Positions 15,893 to 24,313 are shown, numbered from the stretch's first letter. The stretch is DNA of 64,000 nt from Primorskyibacter sedentarius (GCF_004342065.1 NZ_SLZU01000003.1:345762-409761); one strand, 5' to 3'. Notes: generated by a model not told the origin, from the letters alone. Made by a program: numbers and translations.

Positions 15893-17938
15893 TCAGATGT
15901 CCTTGACCAGGCGCAGGGCGTCGTAAATGGCGGCGTGGGTGTTGCGTGCGGAAACGGCGTCGCCGATGCGGAACAGCTGGAACGCGCCGTCCGGGTTGCG
16001 CGTGCAGGTTTGCGGCTTGCCGTCGATCAGCGCGTTGTAATCCACCTCTCCGGCATTGGTCGCCAGAGGTTTGAGATCGAAATACAGCTCATCCAGCGGC
16101 AGGGTGCCGTAGTTCACGACGACCTGATCAACCTCCAGCTCATAGCTGTGGTCGCTGTAATCCGTGCCGATCGTCGCAGTCAGCGTGTTACCGCGCCGGG
16201 TGACATCCATCAGGCGGCGCGTGACGGTAAAGGTCACATCCTTGTCCTGAAGCGAACGCATATAGGGCACGAGGTTCATCGCCATCACGCCTGACGAAAA
16301 GGTCCGGTCCGGCGTCATGATCTCTACCGAAGCGCCCGCATTCGCCGCGACTTCTGCGGCCTGCAAGGCAGGGTGGTCGCCGCTTTCGTCATAGATCAGA
16401 ACCTTGCCCGCAGGTTTCACATCGCCCGAGATGATATCCCAGGAGGTGACAACATGGGTCTGTTCGCCTTTCTGCTCGAACAGTTCCGTATTGGGCAGCC
16501 CGCCAGTGGCGACAATCACCACATCGGGGTTCAGGGCGGTCACATCGCCCGCCTCGGCCCATGTGTTGAAGTGGAACCTCACATCGCGCGCGGCGCATTG
16601 CGCCATGCGCCAATCGATGATGCCGATCATCTCGCGGCGGCGCGGGGATTGCGACGTCAGCAAGACCTGTCCGCCGGGTTGGGCTGCCGCCTCGAACACT
16701 GTCACGCCATGGCCGCGTTCGGCAGCGACCCGTGCGGCTTCCAGCCCGGCGGGACCGGCACCGATGATGACAACCTTTCTTGCTGCCTCCGCTTTTGCGA
16801 TCTCGTGCGGCATGGTCAATTCGCGGCCGGTGGCGGCGTTGTGAATGCACAGCGCATCCCCGGCCTGATAGATGCGATCCAGACAGTAGGTCGCCCCGAC
16901 GCAGGGGCGGATATCATCCTCGCGCCCTTCGATGATCTTGCGCACGATATGCGGGTCCGCCATGTGGGCGCGCGTCATTCCGACCATATCCAGAAGGCCA
17001 GCCTGCACGGCATGGCGCGCCGTGGCCACATCCGGAATGCGCGCGGCATGGAACGTTGGCATGCCCGTCGCCTTGCGCACCTCGCCCGCGAAATCAAGGT
17101 GGGGGGCAGACTTCATCCCCTGAATGGGGATCACGTCGGTCATGGCGGGGTCAGTGTGGATGCGCCCCTTGATGACGTTCAGGAAATCGATCTGCCCGGT
17201 GGCGGCGATGCGTTTGGAAATCTCCAAGCCTTCCTCGGGTGTGATCCCACCCTTTTGCGCCTCATCCGCAGTGTAGCGCAGACCGACGATGAACTCTGCG
17301 CCCACGCGTTTGCGGATCGCCTCGACCACATCCAGCGGGAACCGCATACGGTTTTCCAGCGTATCGGCCCCGTATGGCCCGGTCAGATCATTTGTCAGCG
17401 GCGACCAGAACTGATCCAGCAGATGGCCGTAGACCTGCAATTCGATGCCATCCATCCCGCCCGCCTGCATCCGCTCTGCGGCATCGGCAAAGTCGGTGAT
17501 GATGCGATCAATGTCCCAATCTTCGATCAGTTTGGGAAAGGCGTGATGCGCAGGCTCGCGGTGCTTGGAGGACGACACCGAGGGCAGCCAATCGCCCTTG
17601 TTCCAGGTGGTGCGTCGCCCAAGATGCGTAAGCTGGATCATGACAGCGCAGCCATGTTCATGCACGCCATCGGTAAGGTTCCGGATCCAGGGAACCACTT
17701 CATCTTTATAAGCAAGGATATTGTTGAAAACCGGCGGGCTGTCCCGGCTGACGGCGGCAGATCCGGCCGTCATCGCAAGCGCCACACCTGCCTTGGCCCG
17801 TTCGGCATGATAGGCAGCGTAGCGTTCCTTGGGCATGCCATCCTCGGGATAGGCCGGCTCATGGCTCGTCGTCATGATCCGGTTGCGCAATGAGAGGTTT
17901 TTGAGCTGGAACGGCTGAAGCAATGGATCGCTGGACAT
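15893..17938 (-). CDS. N-methylproline demethylase-like iron-sulfur flavoprotein (StcD/DgcA type)
   Basis: This 681-residue enzyme has an FMN-binding TIM barrel, an iron-sulfur segment and a C-terminal nucleotide-binding domain (VVIIGAGPAGLEAARVAAERG). It differs from the paralogue at 8,538 in having CVGATYC-x11-C, so the usual second cysteine is alanine. The CIHNAATGRE motif after the cluster fits the N-methylproline demethylase (StcD) and dimethylglycine demethylase (DgcA) group. It likely demethylates a secondary or tertiary amine. It diverges from the TetR gene, with two palindromic operators between them. Confidence 0.82.
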   Translation of the reverse strand: MSSDPLLQPFQLKNLSLRNRIMTTSHEPAYPEDGMPKERYAAYHAERAKAGVALAMTAGSAAVSRDSPPVFNNILAYKDEVVPWIRNLTDGVHEHGCAVMIQLTHLGRRTTWNKGDWLPSVSSSKHREPAHHAFPKLIEDWDIDRIITDFADAAERMQAGGMDGIELQVYGHLLDQFWSPLTNDLTGPYGADTLENRMRFPLDVVEAIRKRVGAEFIVGLRYTADEAQKGGITPEEGLEISKRIAATGQIDFLNVIKGRIHTDPAMTDVIPIQGMKSAPHLDFAGEVRKATGMPTFHAARIPDVATARHAVQAGLLDMVGMTRAHMADPHIVRKIIEGREDDIRPCVGATYCLDRIYQAGDALCIHNAATGRELTMPHEIAKAEAARKVVIIGAGPAGLEAARVAAERGHGVTVFEAAAQPGGQVLLTSQSPRRREMIGIIDWRMAQCAARDVRFHFNTWAEAGDVTALNPDVVIVATGGLPNTELFEQKGEQTHVVTSWDIISGDVKPAGKVLIYDESGDHPALQAAEVAANAGASVEIMTPDRTFSSGVMAMNLVPYMRSLQDKDVTFTVTRRLMDVTRRGNTLTATIGTDYSDHSYELEVDQVVVNYGTLPLDELYFDLKPLATNAGEVDYNALIDGKPQTCTRNPDGAFQLFRIGDAVSARNTHAAIYDALRLVKDI

Positions 17939-17961
17939 TTCGGCTGCCTTACGCGTTGTTT

Positions 17962-17979
17962 CCTGACATAAGTGTCAGG
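17962..17979. promoter_or_regulatory. TetR operator candidate 1
   Basis: CCTGACA-TAAG-TGTCAGG is a perfect 7-bp inverted repeat 24 bases upstream of the demethylase start. It shares the core TGACA-N4-TGTCA with a second site 32 bp away centre to centre, about three helical turns. Confidence 0.65.
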
Positions 17980-17994
17980 TCAGAATTTGCGGAA

Positions 17995-18010
17995 TTGACA
18001 CCCCTGTCAA
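17995..18010. promoter_or_regulatory. TetR operator candidate 2
   Basis: TTGACA-CCCC-TGTCAA is a perfect 6-bp inverted repeat ending 20 bases before the TetR start. Its TTGACA could also act as a -35 element, so repressor binding would block both divergent promoters. Confidence 0.65.
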
Positions 18011-18029
18011 GTTCTTTAGGTATATCGTC

Positions 18030-18644
18030 ATGAAAAAGCCGTCGGCCAACAGGAACCGCGCCAGTTGCGAGACATGGATAGAGGCCGCCTACACCCTTTT
18101 CGTGGAGGAAGGGATCGAGGCGGTCAAGGTCATGCCGCTGGCCAAGAATCTGAACCTGACGCGCACCGGTTTCTACTGGCATTTCAAAGACCTTTCAGAG
18201 CTGCACGACGCCATAGTCGAGATCTGGAAAACCCGGAACACCGGCATCATTCTTGAACGCTGCGCGATGCCCGCGCAAAGCCTGTGTGCCGCGCTTTTCA
18301 ACCTGTTGGATTGCTGGATCGACAATGAGCTTTTCGATGCCCCGCTTGATCTCGCAATCCGAAACTGGGCACGCAATGATGCGCGGCTGCAAGTGATTGT
18401 CGATCAGTCTGACGAGGACCGGCTGGCAGCCGTCAGGGCATTGTTCGAACGGTTCGGAAGGTCGGGGGAGGCTGCCCATTTCCGCGCCCTGACCGTGATC
18501 CTGACCCAGACCGGGTACTATTCGATGCATGTGTCCGAACCCCGTCTCAAACGCGCGCTCGCTGGCTGCCACTACGTGGAGATCTTCGCGGGCGAGGCCC
18601 CAACGGAGGCAGAGAAAGACGCGTTCCTGAAGCGTCATCGCTGA
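18030..18644 (+). CDS. TetR-family transcriptional regulator
   Basis: This 204-residue regulator has an N-terminal TetR helix-turn-helix (AAYTLFVEEGIEAVKVMPLAKNL and LTRTGFYWHFKDLSEL) and a helical ligand-binding domain. It is transcribed divergently from the StcD-like demethylase across 91 bases that contain two matching palindromes. That is the usual arrangement for a repressor controlling itself and its neighbour in response to the substrate. Confidence 0.88.
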   Translation: MKKPSANRNRASCETWIEAAYTLFVEEGIEAVKVMPLAKNLNLTRTGFYWHFKDLSELHDAIVEIWKTRNTGIILERCAMPAQSLCAALFNLLDCWIDNELFDAPLDLAIRNWARNDARLQVIVDQSDEDRLAAVRALFERFGRSGEAAHFRALTVILTQTGYYSMHVSEPRLKRALAGCHYVEIFAGEAPTEAEKDAFLKRHR

Positions 18645-18904
18645 CCCCGCCGGCCGGATGATCGGTTGGTTGGGCTCAACGTGGCCCCGAACTGCTTATG
18701 ATTGTTGCGACCGTCGGCTCCTCGCCCTTTGCAGCGTGATTACGTCCTTGTATCGAATCGCGAAGGCTGTCATATGCTGCGTCGCTACGTTATTCTCTAT
18801 CGCTCTACTGTCTCCCTCATACGGCGCTCAGTCCCTCGATCCAGACCGACCGCGCCGGGCTGCCGCAATAAAGTGGGCAGCGAATTACTAAGGAGACCAC
18901 GGAT

Positions 18905-19111
18905 ATGGCCACTGGCACCGTGAAATGGTTCAACACCACCAAAGGCTTCGGCTTCATCGCACCTGACTCCGGCGGCAAGGACGTTTTCGTCCATATTTCC
19001 GCTGTTGAGCGTTCGGGTCTGACCGGCCTCGCCGACAACCAGAAAGTCGAGTTCGAGCTCGAATCCGGCCGTGACGGCCGTGAGAGCGCGACCAACCTCG
19101 CACTGGTCTAA
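18905..19111 (+). CDS. Cold-shock domain protein (CspA family), copy 1
   Basis: This 68-residue single cold-shock domain carries RNP1 (KGFGFIAP) and RNP2 (DVFVHIS), the single-stranded nucleic-acid-binding motifs, and should act as an RNA chaperone. GGAGA precedes the ATG. A second copy at 22,543 matches it at 56 of 68 positions. The 260 bases upstream hold no called gene and probably a long leader, as is common for csp mRNAs. Confidence 0.93.
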   Translation: MATGTVKWFNTTKGFGFIAPDSGGKDVFVHISAVERSGLTGLADNQKVEFELESGRDGRESATNLALV

Positions 19112-19117
19112 GACCGC

Positions 19118-19153
19118 TTCGGGGTGGGCCCATCGGGCCCGCCCCACCCTGTC
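19118..19153. terminator. GC-rich hairpin between convergent genes
   Basis: GGGCCC-ATC-GGGCCC flanked by GGGGT and CCCCACC arms lies between the stop of cspA copy 1 and the stop of the convergent DUF2938 gene. There is no long T-run, so efficiency is uncertain; position suggests a shared bidirectional terminator. Confidence 0.45.
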
Positions 19154-19154
19154 C

Positions 19155-19628
19155 TCACAGAGCCAGCGCCGTGAGGAACATCCCCAAGCCGAAAACCGTA
19201 TGGGCGACCAGCCCCATGATCCGCCCCTTCCAGGGACGCGGTGTACGTGACAGGGCCCAGCCCAACCCCATGCCGGGTTGCAGCAGGAACCAGCCAGCCG
19301 CAATCGTGATCAGCGCGAAGATCCACACCGGCAGGAATGTCGGATCTGCGACCCATTGCTTCCCCGCCAGCAGAACGAAAATCACGCCATAGGCAATGCC
19401 CACGCCGTAATGCACCGCCCAGCCGAGTTTCAGTTCCGAGGGAACCGGCTCTGCCACCGCGATGTCATCGTGAAACAGCTTCCCGCGCATCGTATGCCCC
19501 GACCAACGGCCAACATTGGCCCAGTTGGGCTTAGGCTGACCGAAAGCCCGGTGCAGCAGGACCGCCCAGAGATCCATCGCCAGCGTGCCGCCCAGCCCCA
19601 TCAGAATTCCGACCGTTATCAGCCCCAT
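19155..19628 (-). CDS. DUF2938 family membrane protein
   Basis: This 157-residue inner-membrane protein has about four hydrophobic segments. It is recognised as DUF2938 from MGLITVGILMGLGGTLAMD, GRWSGHTMRGKLFHDDI and the C-terminal FGLGMFLTALAL. No function is established for the family. The start MGLITVG was chosen over an upstream in-frame ATG because it begins directly with the first membrane helix. It is convergent with cspA copy 1. Confidence 0.75.
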   Translation of the reverse strand: MGLITVGILMGLGGTLAMDLWAVLLHRAFGQPKPNWANVGRWSGHTMRGKLFHDDIAVAEPVPSELKLGWAVHYGVGIAYGVIFVLLAGKQWVADPTFLPVWIFALITIAAGWFLLQPGMGLGWALSRTPRPWKGRIMGLVAHTVFGLGMFLTALAL

Positions 19629-19704
19629 CTCTGCCCCTTCCCTGTTGCGCATGTTTTCAATGCCCGACATCGGACAGGGGCGCAATGCCACGGGGGCGAA
19701 CAGA

Positions 19705-20133
19705 TCAGGCGCTCTTTGCCCAGCTCACGATCTGTGCCGCTGGCATCGCGCCTGACTGGCGTTTTCTTTCACGACCACCCTGAAAGGCGATCATCGTCGG
19801 TATGCCGCGAATACCGTAGCCTTGGCCCGCGCCCGGGTGATCCTCGGTGTTGATCTTGATCAGCCGCGCAGATCCGCGCAGGGCGTCTGCTGCCTTGGAA
19901 AACTCCGGCGCCATCATGCGGCAGGGACCACACCACGGGGCCCAGAAATCCACGATCAACGGCACCTCATCAGTCGCTGCGGCCTTTTTCAGCGTGGCAA
20001 GATCCACCTCCACCGGCTTGGCCGACATCAAGGCCGCGCCGCAGGTTCCGCATTTCGGGCCTTCGCTCAATCGATCATCCGGCACACGGTTCACTTGCCC
20101 GCAATCGAGGCATGTCAGTTTCTTTCCGGCCAT
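19705..20133 (-). CDS. trxC: Thioredoxin 2 (TrxC)
   Basis: This 142-residue cytoplasmic disulfide reductase has an N-terminal zinc ribbon (C8/C11 in CLDC, C28/C31 in CGTC) followed by a thioredoxin fold with active site W67-CGPC-71 and the cis-proline motif GIPTM. The zinc ribbon separates TrxC from TrxA. The start MAGKKLTCLDCG is chosen at the ribbon; the frame extends upstream without coding character. Confidence 0.93.
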   Translation of the reverse strand: MAGKKLTCLDCGQVNRVPDDRLSEGPKCGTCGAALMSAKPVEVDLATLKKAAATDEVPLIVDFWAPWCGPCRMMAPEFSKAADALRGSARLIKINTEDHPGAGQGYGIRGIPTMIAFQGGRERKRQSGAMPAAQIVSWAKSA

Positions 20134-20338
20134 TGCCGCCTCCACCATATTTCGAATCGCATATGTGTCTGGCCGGGCCTGCGAACAAGGGTGGGCGGGA
20201 TTTCGCGCGCCCGCAGGGCCAAGAAGGTGCATGCGGGCAACATCAAACGGTAACATTTCGATGAGACTATGGAACTTCAGGCCGCTCGCGTTGATTTTTG
20301 GAACGATAATGCTGAAAATGCCGCGTCAAGATGAGAGT

Positions 20339-20908
20339 ATGAGAATGTCCATGATTTCCAGACGAACCTTTATTGCTGCGGGTGCTGCCACACTCGCCAC
20401 ACCTGCGCTTGCGCAGCAAGCCTTCCAGATCAACCCGATCTTCCTGCCCCAGTCCGTGAGGATCGACCCGGCGCTGGCGGCCAACCAGATCCTGATCGTG
20501 CCGCGCGCGCACTTCCTTTACTTCATCACCGAACCTGGCCGCGCGCGTCGTTACGGCGTGGGTGTCGGCAAGGCCGGGCTTGAATTCACCGGCACCGCGT
20601 CGATTGATGTAAAGAAGGAATGGCCGACCTGGCGCCCGACCAATGAAATGATCGAACGCGAGCCAGAGGCCTATTCCAAGTTTGTGGACAACGACTACGT
20701 CCAGCCCGGCGGCCCCGGCAACCCGCTGGGTGCGCGTGCGCTGTATCTGTTCCAGAACGGGCGTGACACGTACTTCCGCATCCACGGCACCACGGCGCCA
20801 CGTTCCATCGGACGGTCGGTTTCCAACGGGTGTATCCGCATGATTAACGATCATGTGATTGATCTGTACCAGCGTGTGCCGATCGGTACCAAGGTGACTG
20901 TGCTGTAA
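20339..20908 (+). CDS. L,D-transpeptidase (YkuD domain)
   Basis: This 189-residue exported enzyme should form 3-3 cross-links or attach proteins to peptidoglycan in the periplasm. A Tat-like signal (SRRTF then an alanine-rich core ending in ALAQQ) precedes a YkuD domain with the catalytic motif H149-x15-C165 (HGTTAPRSIG; SVSNGCIRM). Several in-frame ATGs lie between 20,261 and 20,351. I chose 20,339 so that the twin-arginine signal begins at the N-terminus; 20,351 is an alternative. Confidence 0.85.
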   Translation: MRMSMISRRTFIAAGAATLATPALAQQAFQINPIFLPQSVRIDPALAANQILIVPRAHFLYFITEPGRARRYGVGVGKAGLEFTGTASIDVKKEWPTWRPTNEMIEREPEAYSKFVDNDYVQPGGPGNPLGARALYLFQNGRDTYFRIHGTTAPRSIGRSVSNGCIRMINDHVIDLYQRVPIGTKVTVL

Positions 20909-20929
20909 TACACGCAACGGCCGCCCCTC

Positions 20930-22072
20930 ATGCATGATGTCGTTGTCATCGGCGCAGGACCGGCCGGTGCGGCGGCGGCCGCCACTGCGGCGCGTGCAGG
21001 CTTGCGGACGGCGCTTATCGACAAGGCCCGCTTCCCCCGGGATAAGCTCTGCGGGGGGGGCTTTACCGGGCGAAGCCTCGGCTATTATCAGCAGATCTAT
21101 GGCGCCCCGCGGCCAGATGCGCCGTTCCTCACCCGAAACGAGATGGCCTTCTATGCCTTCGGAGAGCATTTGGGCACCTATCAGGATTGCCCCCCGCTCC
21201 ACCTTGCCATGCGCCGGTCACTGGATGCCGAGATGTTCGCCCGCGCCGTGGCCATGGGGGCCGAGGACTATACCGGACGGGGGATGTCATCCCTGACGCC
21301 TGCGGGCGCGGTCACGCTGACTGACGGTACACATCTGCGAGGTCGGATCGTGATTGGGGCTGATGGGGTCAACAGTCCAAGCGCGCGGGTTCTGTTCGGC
21401 TCAGCCTTCGACCGCAGCAAGATCGGCTTTGCACTGGAAGTGGAAAGCGAAGGGGATCCCGACAAATTGCCCGTCCGCATCGACTTTGGTGCCGCAGAAT
21501 GGGGCTATGGCTGGGCATTCCCGAAATACCACGGTGTAACAGTGGGCGTGGGCGGCGTGATGCAACGCAATACTGATTTGAAATCCGCGCTGACCAACTA
21601 CCTCAAATTCACTGGCACACAGGCACATGGCCCCGTGAAGGGCCAGTTCTTGCCGTTCGGACAGGCGCGCAAGGTTCCGGGCTTGGGCACTGTGTTGCTT
21701 GCAGGTGATGCCGCAGGGCTTGTTGATCCTATCACGGGCGAGGGAATCGCTTATGCCATGAAAAGCGGGCAACTTGCCGCGCAAGCCGCGATCCGTGCCC
21801 TGTCTGCCGGGACACCGCAATCCGCGCTTGCCGCGTATCGCGCTGACTTGCGCAGCATCACCCGTGCCATCTCTCAGGCCAGAAACTTGCGCCAGCTGAT
21901 GTTCCGTCCTGTGTTCCGATCGACCTTTATTCGTGGGTTTTCGCGCTCTTCGACGCTTCGCCAAGAATACTTGCGCCTCCTCGCGGGCGAGACTGAATAT
22001 GCCGATATTACGCGCGCTGTGGGCCGGCGTCTGCCCGCGCTGCTTTGGCGGACTCTTGCCCATACACGCTAA
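20930..22072 (+). CDS. Geranylgeranyl reductase family FAD-dependent oxidoreductase
   Basis: This 380-residue flavoprotein opens with a Rossmann motif (DVVVIGAGPAGAAAAATAARAG), then has the PRDKLCGGGFTG motif and the second FAD-binding motif VLLAGDAAGLVDPITGEGIAYAM. The family includes geranylgeranyl reductases of chlorophyll and lipid synthesis and other isoprenoid or aromatic reductases. No photosynthesis genes are nearby, so a lipid or quinone role is as likely. It starts 21 bases after the L,D-transpeptidase. Confidence 0.8.
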   Translation: MHDVVVIGAGPAGAAAAATAARAGLRTALIDKARFPRDKLCGGGFTGRSLGYYQQIYGAPRPDAPFLTRNEMAFYAFGEHLGTYQDCPPLHLAMRRSLDAEMFARAVAMGAEDYTGRGMSSLTPAGAVTLTDGTHLRGRIVIGADGVNSPSARVLFGSAFDRSKIGFALEVESEGDPDKLPVRIDFGAAEWGYGWAFPKYHGVTVGVGGVMQRNTDLKSALTNYLKFTGTQAHGPVKGQFLPFGQARKVPGLGTVLLAGDAAGLVDPITGEGIAYAMKSGQLAAQAAIRALSAGTPQSALAAYRADLRSITRAISQARNLRQLMFRPVFRSTFIRGFSRSSTLRQEYLRLLAGETEYADITRAVGRRLPALLWRTLAHTR

Positions 22073-22113
22073 AGGAGATTTTTTACCATACTTGCGACAA
22101 ATTATCGCGTAGT

Positions 22114-22130
22114 AACCTTTCCTAAAGGTT
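22114..22130 (+). terminator. Hairpin after the geranylgeranyl-reductase-like gene
   Basis: AACCTTT-CCT-AAAGGTT is a perfect 7-bp stem with a 3-base loop followed by TT, 41 bases after the stop. It is AT-rich and short, hence only a weak terminator candidate. It could also lie in the leader of the following small membrane protein gene. Confidence 0.4.
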
Positions 22131-22164
22131 TTGGCAGGCAAACTGTCAAAAAAGGAGGAAGTTC

Positions 22165-22341
22165 ATGGCGACTATTGCGCTGGTCCTTGGCAGCTTCGCG
22201 GGGTTGATCACTGCCGTAACCGGCTGGGTCTTCTTCGACTGGTCCATCGCCTATTCCTTCTTCGTCTACGTCTTCGGCGGGGTTCTTTCCTTGGGCATCT
22301 GCACCACCGCGATGATGTTTACTCCTGAAACAGACGAATAG
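22165..22341 (+). CDS. Small membrane protein of 58 residues
   Basis: A 59-codon frame begins nine bases after a near-perfect Shine-Dalgarno (AAGGAGG). The product has two hydrophobic segments, about residues 3-24 (MATIALVLGSFAGLITAVTG) and 28-52, and a short charged tail (PETDE). No family was recognised. Strong ribosome site, helical-hairpin layout and absence of an overlapping larger gene argue that it is real. It lies between the reductase-like gene and cspA copy 2. Confidence 0.7.
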   Translation: MATIALVLGSFAGLITAVTGWVFFDWSIAYSFFVYVFGGVLSLGICTTAMMFTPETDE

Positions 22342-22542
22342 GCACAAGTTTGCCAACGCAGCAATTGCCGTCTGAAACTGCGCAAAAAACCTTGAAAAAC
22401 GTCCTGAGTTGGGGAAATGATATTTCCGCGACGTTACCACTATCGACCCACTGTTCCTGTTAAACGGCTCAGTTCTCGATTCTGCACTGACTAGCCACAC
22501 TGCCGCATTTCCGCGGGCAGCACTTTGACAGGAGACACGACG

Positions 22543-22749
22543 ATGGCCACCGGCACCGTCAAATGGTTCAACACCACCAAAGGCTACGGCTTCATCGCGC
22601 CCGATGGCGCAAGCAAAGACGTTTTCGTTCACATTTCTGCAGTCGAGCGTTCGGGTCTGACCGGACTTGCAGACAACCAGAAGGTGACCTTCGATATTGA
22701 GCCCGGCCGCGACGGTCGAGAGTCAGCCGTGAACATTTCTCTGGCCTGA
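22543..22749 (+). CDS. Cold-shock domain protein (CspA family), copy 2
   Basis: This 68-residue cold-shock domain protein has RNP1 (KGYGFIAP) and RNP2 (DVFVHIS). It differs from copy 1 at 12 positions, chiefly residues 22-24, 49-54 and 63-68, so the core is under strong constraint. AGGAG lies 10 bases before the ATG. The 201-base upstream gap may contain a structured leader. A strong terminator follows. Confidence 0.93.
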   Translation: MATGTVKWFNTTKGYGFIAPDGASKDVFVHISAVERSGLTGLADNQKVTFDIEPGRDGRESAVNISLA

Positions 22750-22778
22750 GCCGCGCCATTTCCGGCACCAGACATTCG

Positions 22779-22811
22779 ACCCGGACGGCCCTGCCGACCG
22801 GGTTTCTTTTT
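22779..22811 (+). terminator. Rho-independent terminator after cspA copy 2
   Basis: ACCCGG...CCGGGT with an inner CGGC/GCCG stem and a CCT loop (22,779-22,803), followed by TTCTTTTT. Stem and T-run fit an intrinsic terminator. Confidence 0.8.
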
Positions 22812-22918
22812 GTCATCTTTCCAGCCTTGTAAAACGCCCCCGAGGCGACGCGACGGCCTTGCAGCTTTCTGACAGTTTACGCCCGCGACCGCTTTCCAAT
22901 GCAAGGGTCAGTCCCTGC

Positions 22919-23590
22919 CTATTCCCCGGCACGCTCTATCAGCTCTTCGACCGCCGGGCCGATGGCGTCCACGATATGCGCCACTCCCTTGGCGTTTGGA
23001 TGTATCCCATCATCCTGCATGAAGTCGCCATTATTCGTCGATGTCGCCCCGGCGATCCGCATTCCTTCAAAGAAATCAGGGTAGTAGAGCGTGCCAAACT
23101 CCTCGGAAAGTTCGGGGTAGATCGCATCAAAGCTCTGCTTGTAGGCCGCCCCGTAATTGCCCGGCGCAGGCAGCCCGACCAGCAGAACCTCTATCCCCCG
23201 CGCCTCTGCGACCTCCATGATGCCGCGAAGGTTTTCGCGCGCGTTTTCAGGCGGAATGCCGCGCAGCAGGTCATTGCCGCCAAGTGTCACGATCATCCCC
23301 TCAACCTCGGGCGTGAGGGACCATTCGACCCGCGCCAGCCCGCCTGCGGTGGTGTCGCCCGACACGCCGCCATTGATCAGTCGTACGTCGTGGCCGCGCT
23401 CTTCGAGCCAGGCACGCAATTGCGGCACAAACCCCTCTTCCTCGATCAGCCCGTAGCCCTGTGTCAGACTGTCGCCTAGCGCCAGAATATGCGTCTCGGC
23501 CGCCTGTGCCATAGCCGCGAAAGCGAACCAGATTGCAACAGTGGCCTTGCCCGCCGCCGCCAAGCGCCCATATTGAGCCTGAACCTGCAT
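22919..23590 (-). CDS. tesA: Arylesterase/lysophospholipase L1-like GDSL hydrolase (TesA)
   Basis: This 223-residue periplasmic SGNH hydrolase should cleave acyl esters or thioesters. A signal peptide (ending AAMAQAAE) precedes the blocks ILALGDSLTQGYG (catalytic Ser), NGGVSGDTTAGG, LGGNDLLRG and DGIHPNAKG (Asp/His). It diverges from an ABC ATPase across 18 bases, the classic tesA/ybbA arrangement, so the two promoters overlap the genes' starts. Confidence 0.88.
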   Translation of the reverse strand: MQVQAQYGRLAAAGKATVAIWFAFAAMAQAAETHILALGDSLTQGYGLIEEEGFVPQLRAWLEERGHDVRLINGGVSGDTTAGGLARVEWSLTPEVEGMIVTLGGNDLLRGIPPENARENLRGIMEVAEARGIEVLLVGLPAPGNYGAAYKQSFDAIYPELSEEFGTLYYPDFFEGMRIAGATSTNNGDFMQDDGIHPNAKGVAHIVDAIGPAVEELIERAGE

Positions 23591-23608
23591 TGACTGGACC
23601 TTTCTACG

Positions 23609-24313
23609 ATGACCAAACCCATTCTCTCCCTCCAAGATGTCACTTTGGCGCTGGAGGGCAATGCCGGTCCGGTAGAAATTCTTCACGGAATCTCGATGGA
23701 GGTTGCAGAAGGCGAGACACTGGCGCTGGTCGGTCCGTCCGGATCCGGGAAATCTTCGCTGCTGATGATCATGGGCGGGCTGGAGCGCGCGAGTGCAGGC
23801 CGCGTCACCGCTCTGGGCGAAGACATGACCCGGATGGACGAGGACCAACTTGCCCGGTTGCGGCGTGATGGCATGGGCGTGGTGTTCCAGTCCTTCCACC
23901 TGATCCCGACGATGACGGCGCTGGAAAATGTTGCCACCCCGCTGGAACTGGCAGGCCATAAGGATGCGTTCGAACGCGCCGCGGCAGAGCTGGAGGCGGT
24001 GGGCCTTGGTCATCGGGCGGATCACTACCCGGTGCAGATGTCGGGTGGGGAGCAGCAACGCGTCGCGCTTGCGCGGGCCTCGGCCCCGCGTCCGCGCCTG
24101 CTGTTGGCGGATGAACCCACGGGCAATCTGGACGCGGCAAACGGCGATGCGATCATCGAGCTTTTATTCGACCTGCGCGACCGCCACGGCGCGACGCTGG
24201 TCCTGGTGACCCATTCCAACGCTCTGGCGCAGCGCTGCAACCGTGTTGTGCGGCTGCATGACGGGCGTATTTCCGCGGCAACCCCAACCGCCACGAAGGC
24301 TGCCGCAGAATGA
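23609..24313 (+). CDS. ABC transporter ATP-binding protein (YbbA/LolD type)
   Basis: This 234-residue ATPase has Walker A (GPSGSGKSS), the signature MSGGEQQRVALARA, Walker B (LLLADEPTGNLD) and the LolD-type motif VVFQSFHLIPTMTALENV. It overlaps the downstream permease by four bases (ATGA) and works with it. The pair with divergent tesA corresponds to ybbA-ybbP in Escherichia coli, a MacB/LolD-like exporter or mechanotransmitter whose substrate is not settled. Confidence 0.88.
   Translation: MTKPILSLQDVTLALEGNAGPVEILHGISMEVAEGETLALVGPSGSGKSSLLMIMGGLERASAGRVTALGEDMTRMDEDQLARLRRDGMGVVFQSFHLIPTMTALENVATPLELAGHKDAFERAAAELEAVGLGHRADHYPVQMSGGEQQRVALARASAPRPRLLLADEPTGNLDAANGDAIIELLFDLRDRHGATLVLVTHSNALAQRCNRVVRLHDGRISAATPTATKAAAE

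Noticed and set aside
18658..18891. 77-codon frame upstream of cspA copy 1
   Set aside because: No ribosome site, no motif, and it covers the expected csp leader.
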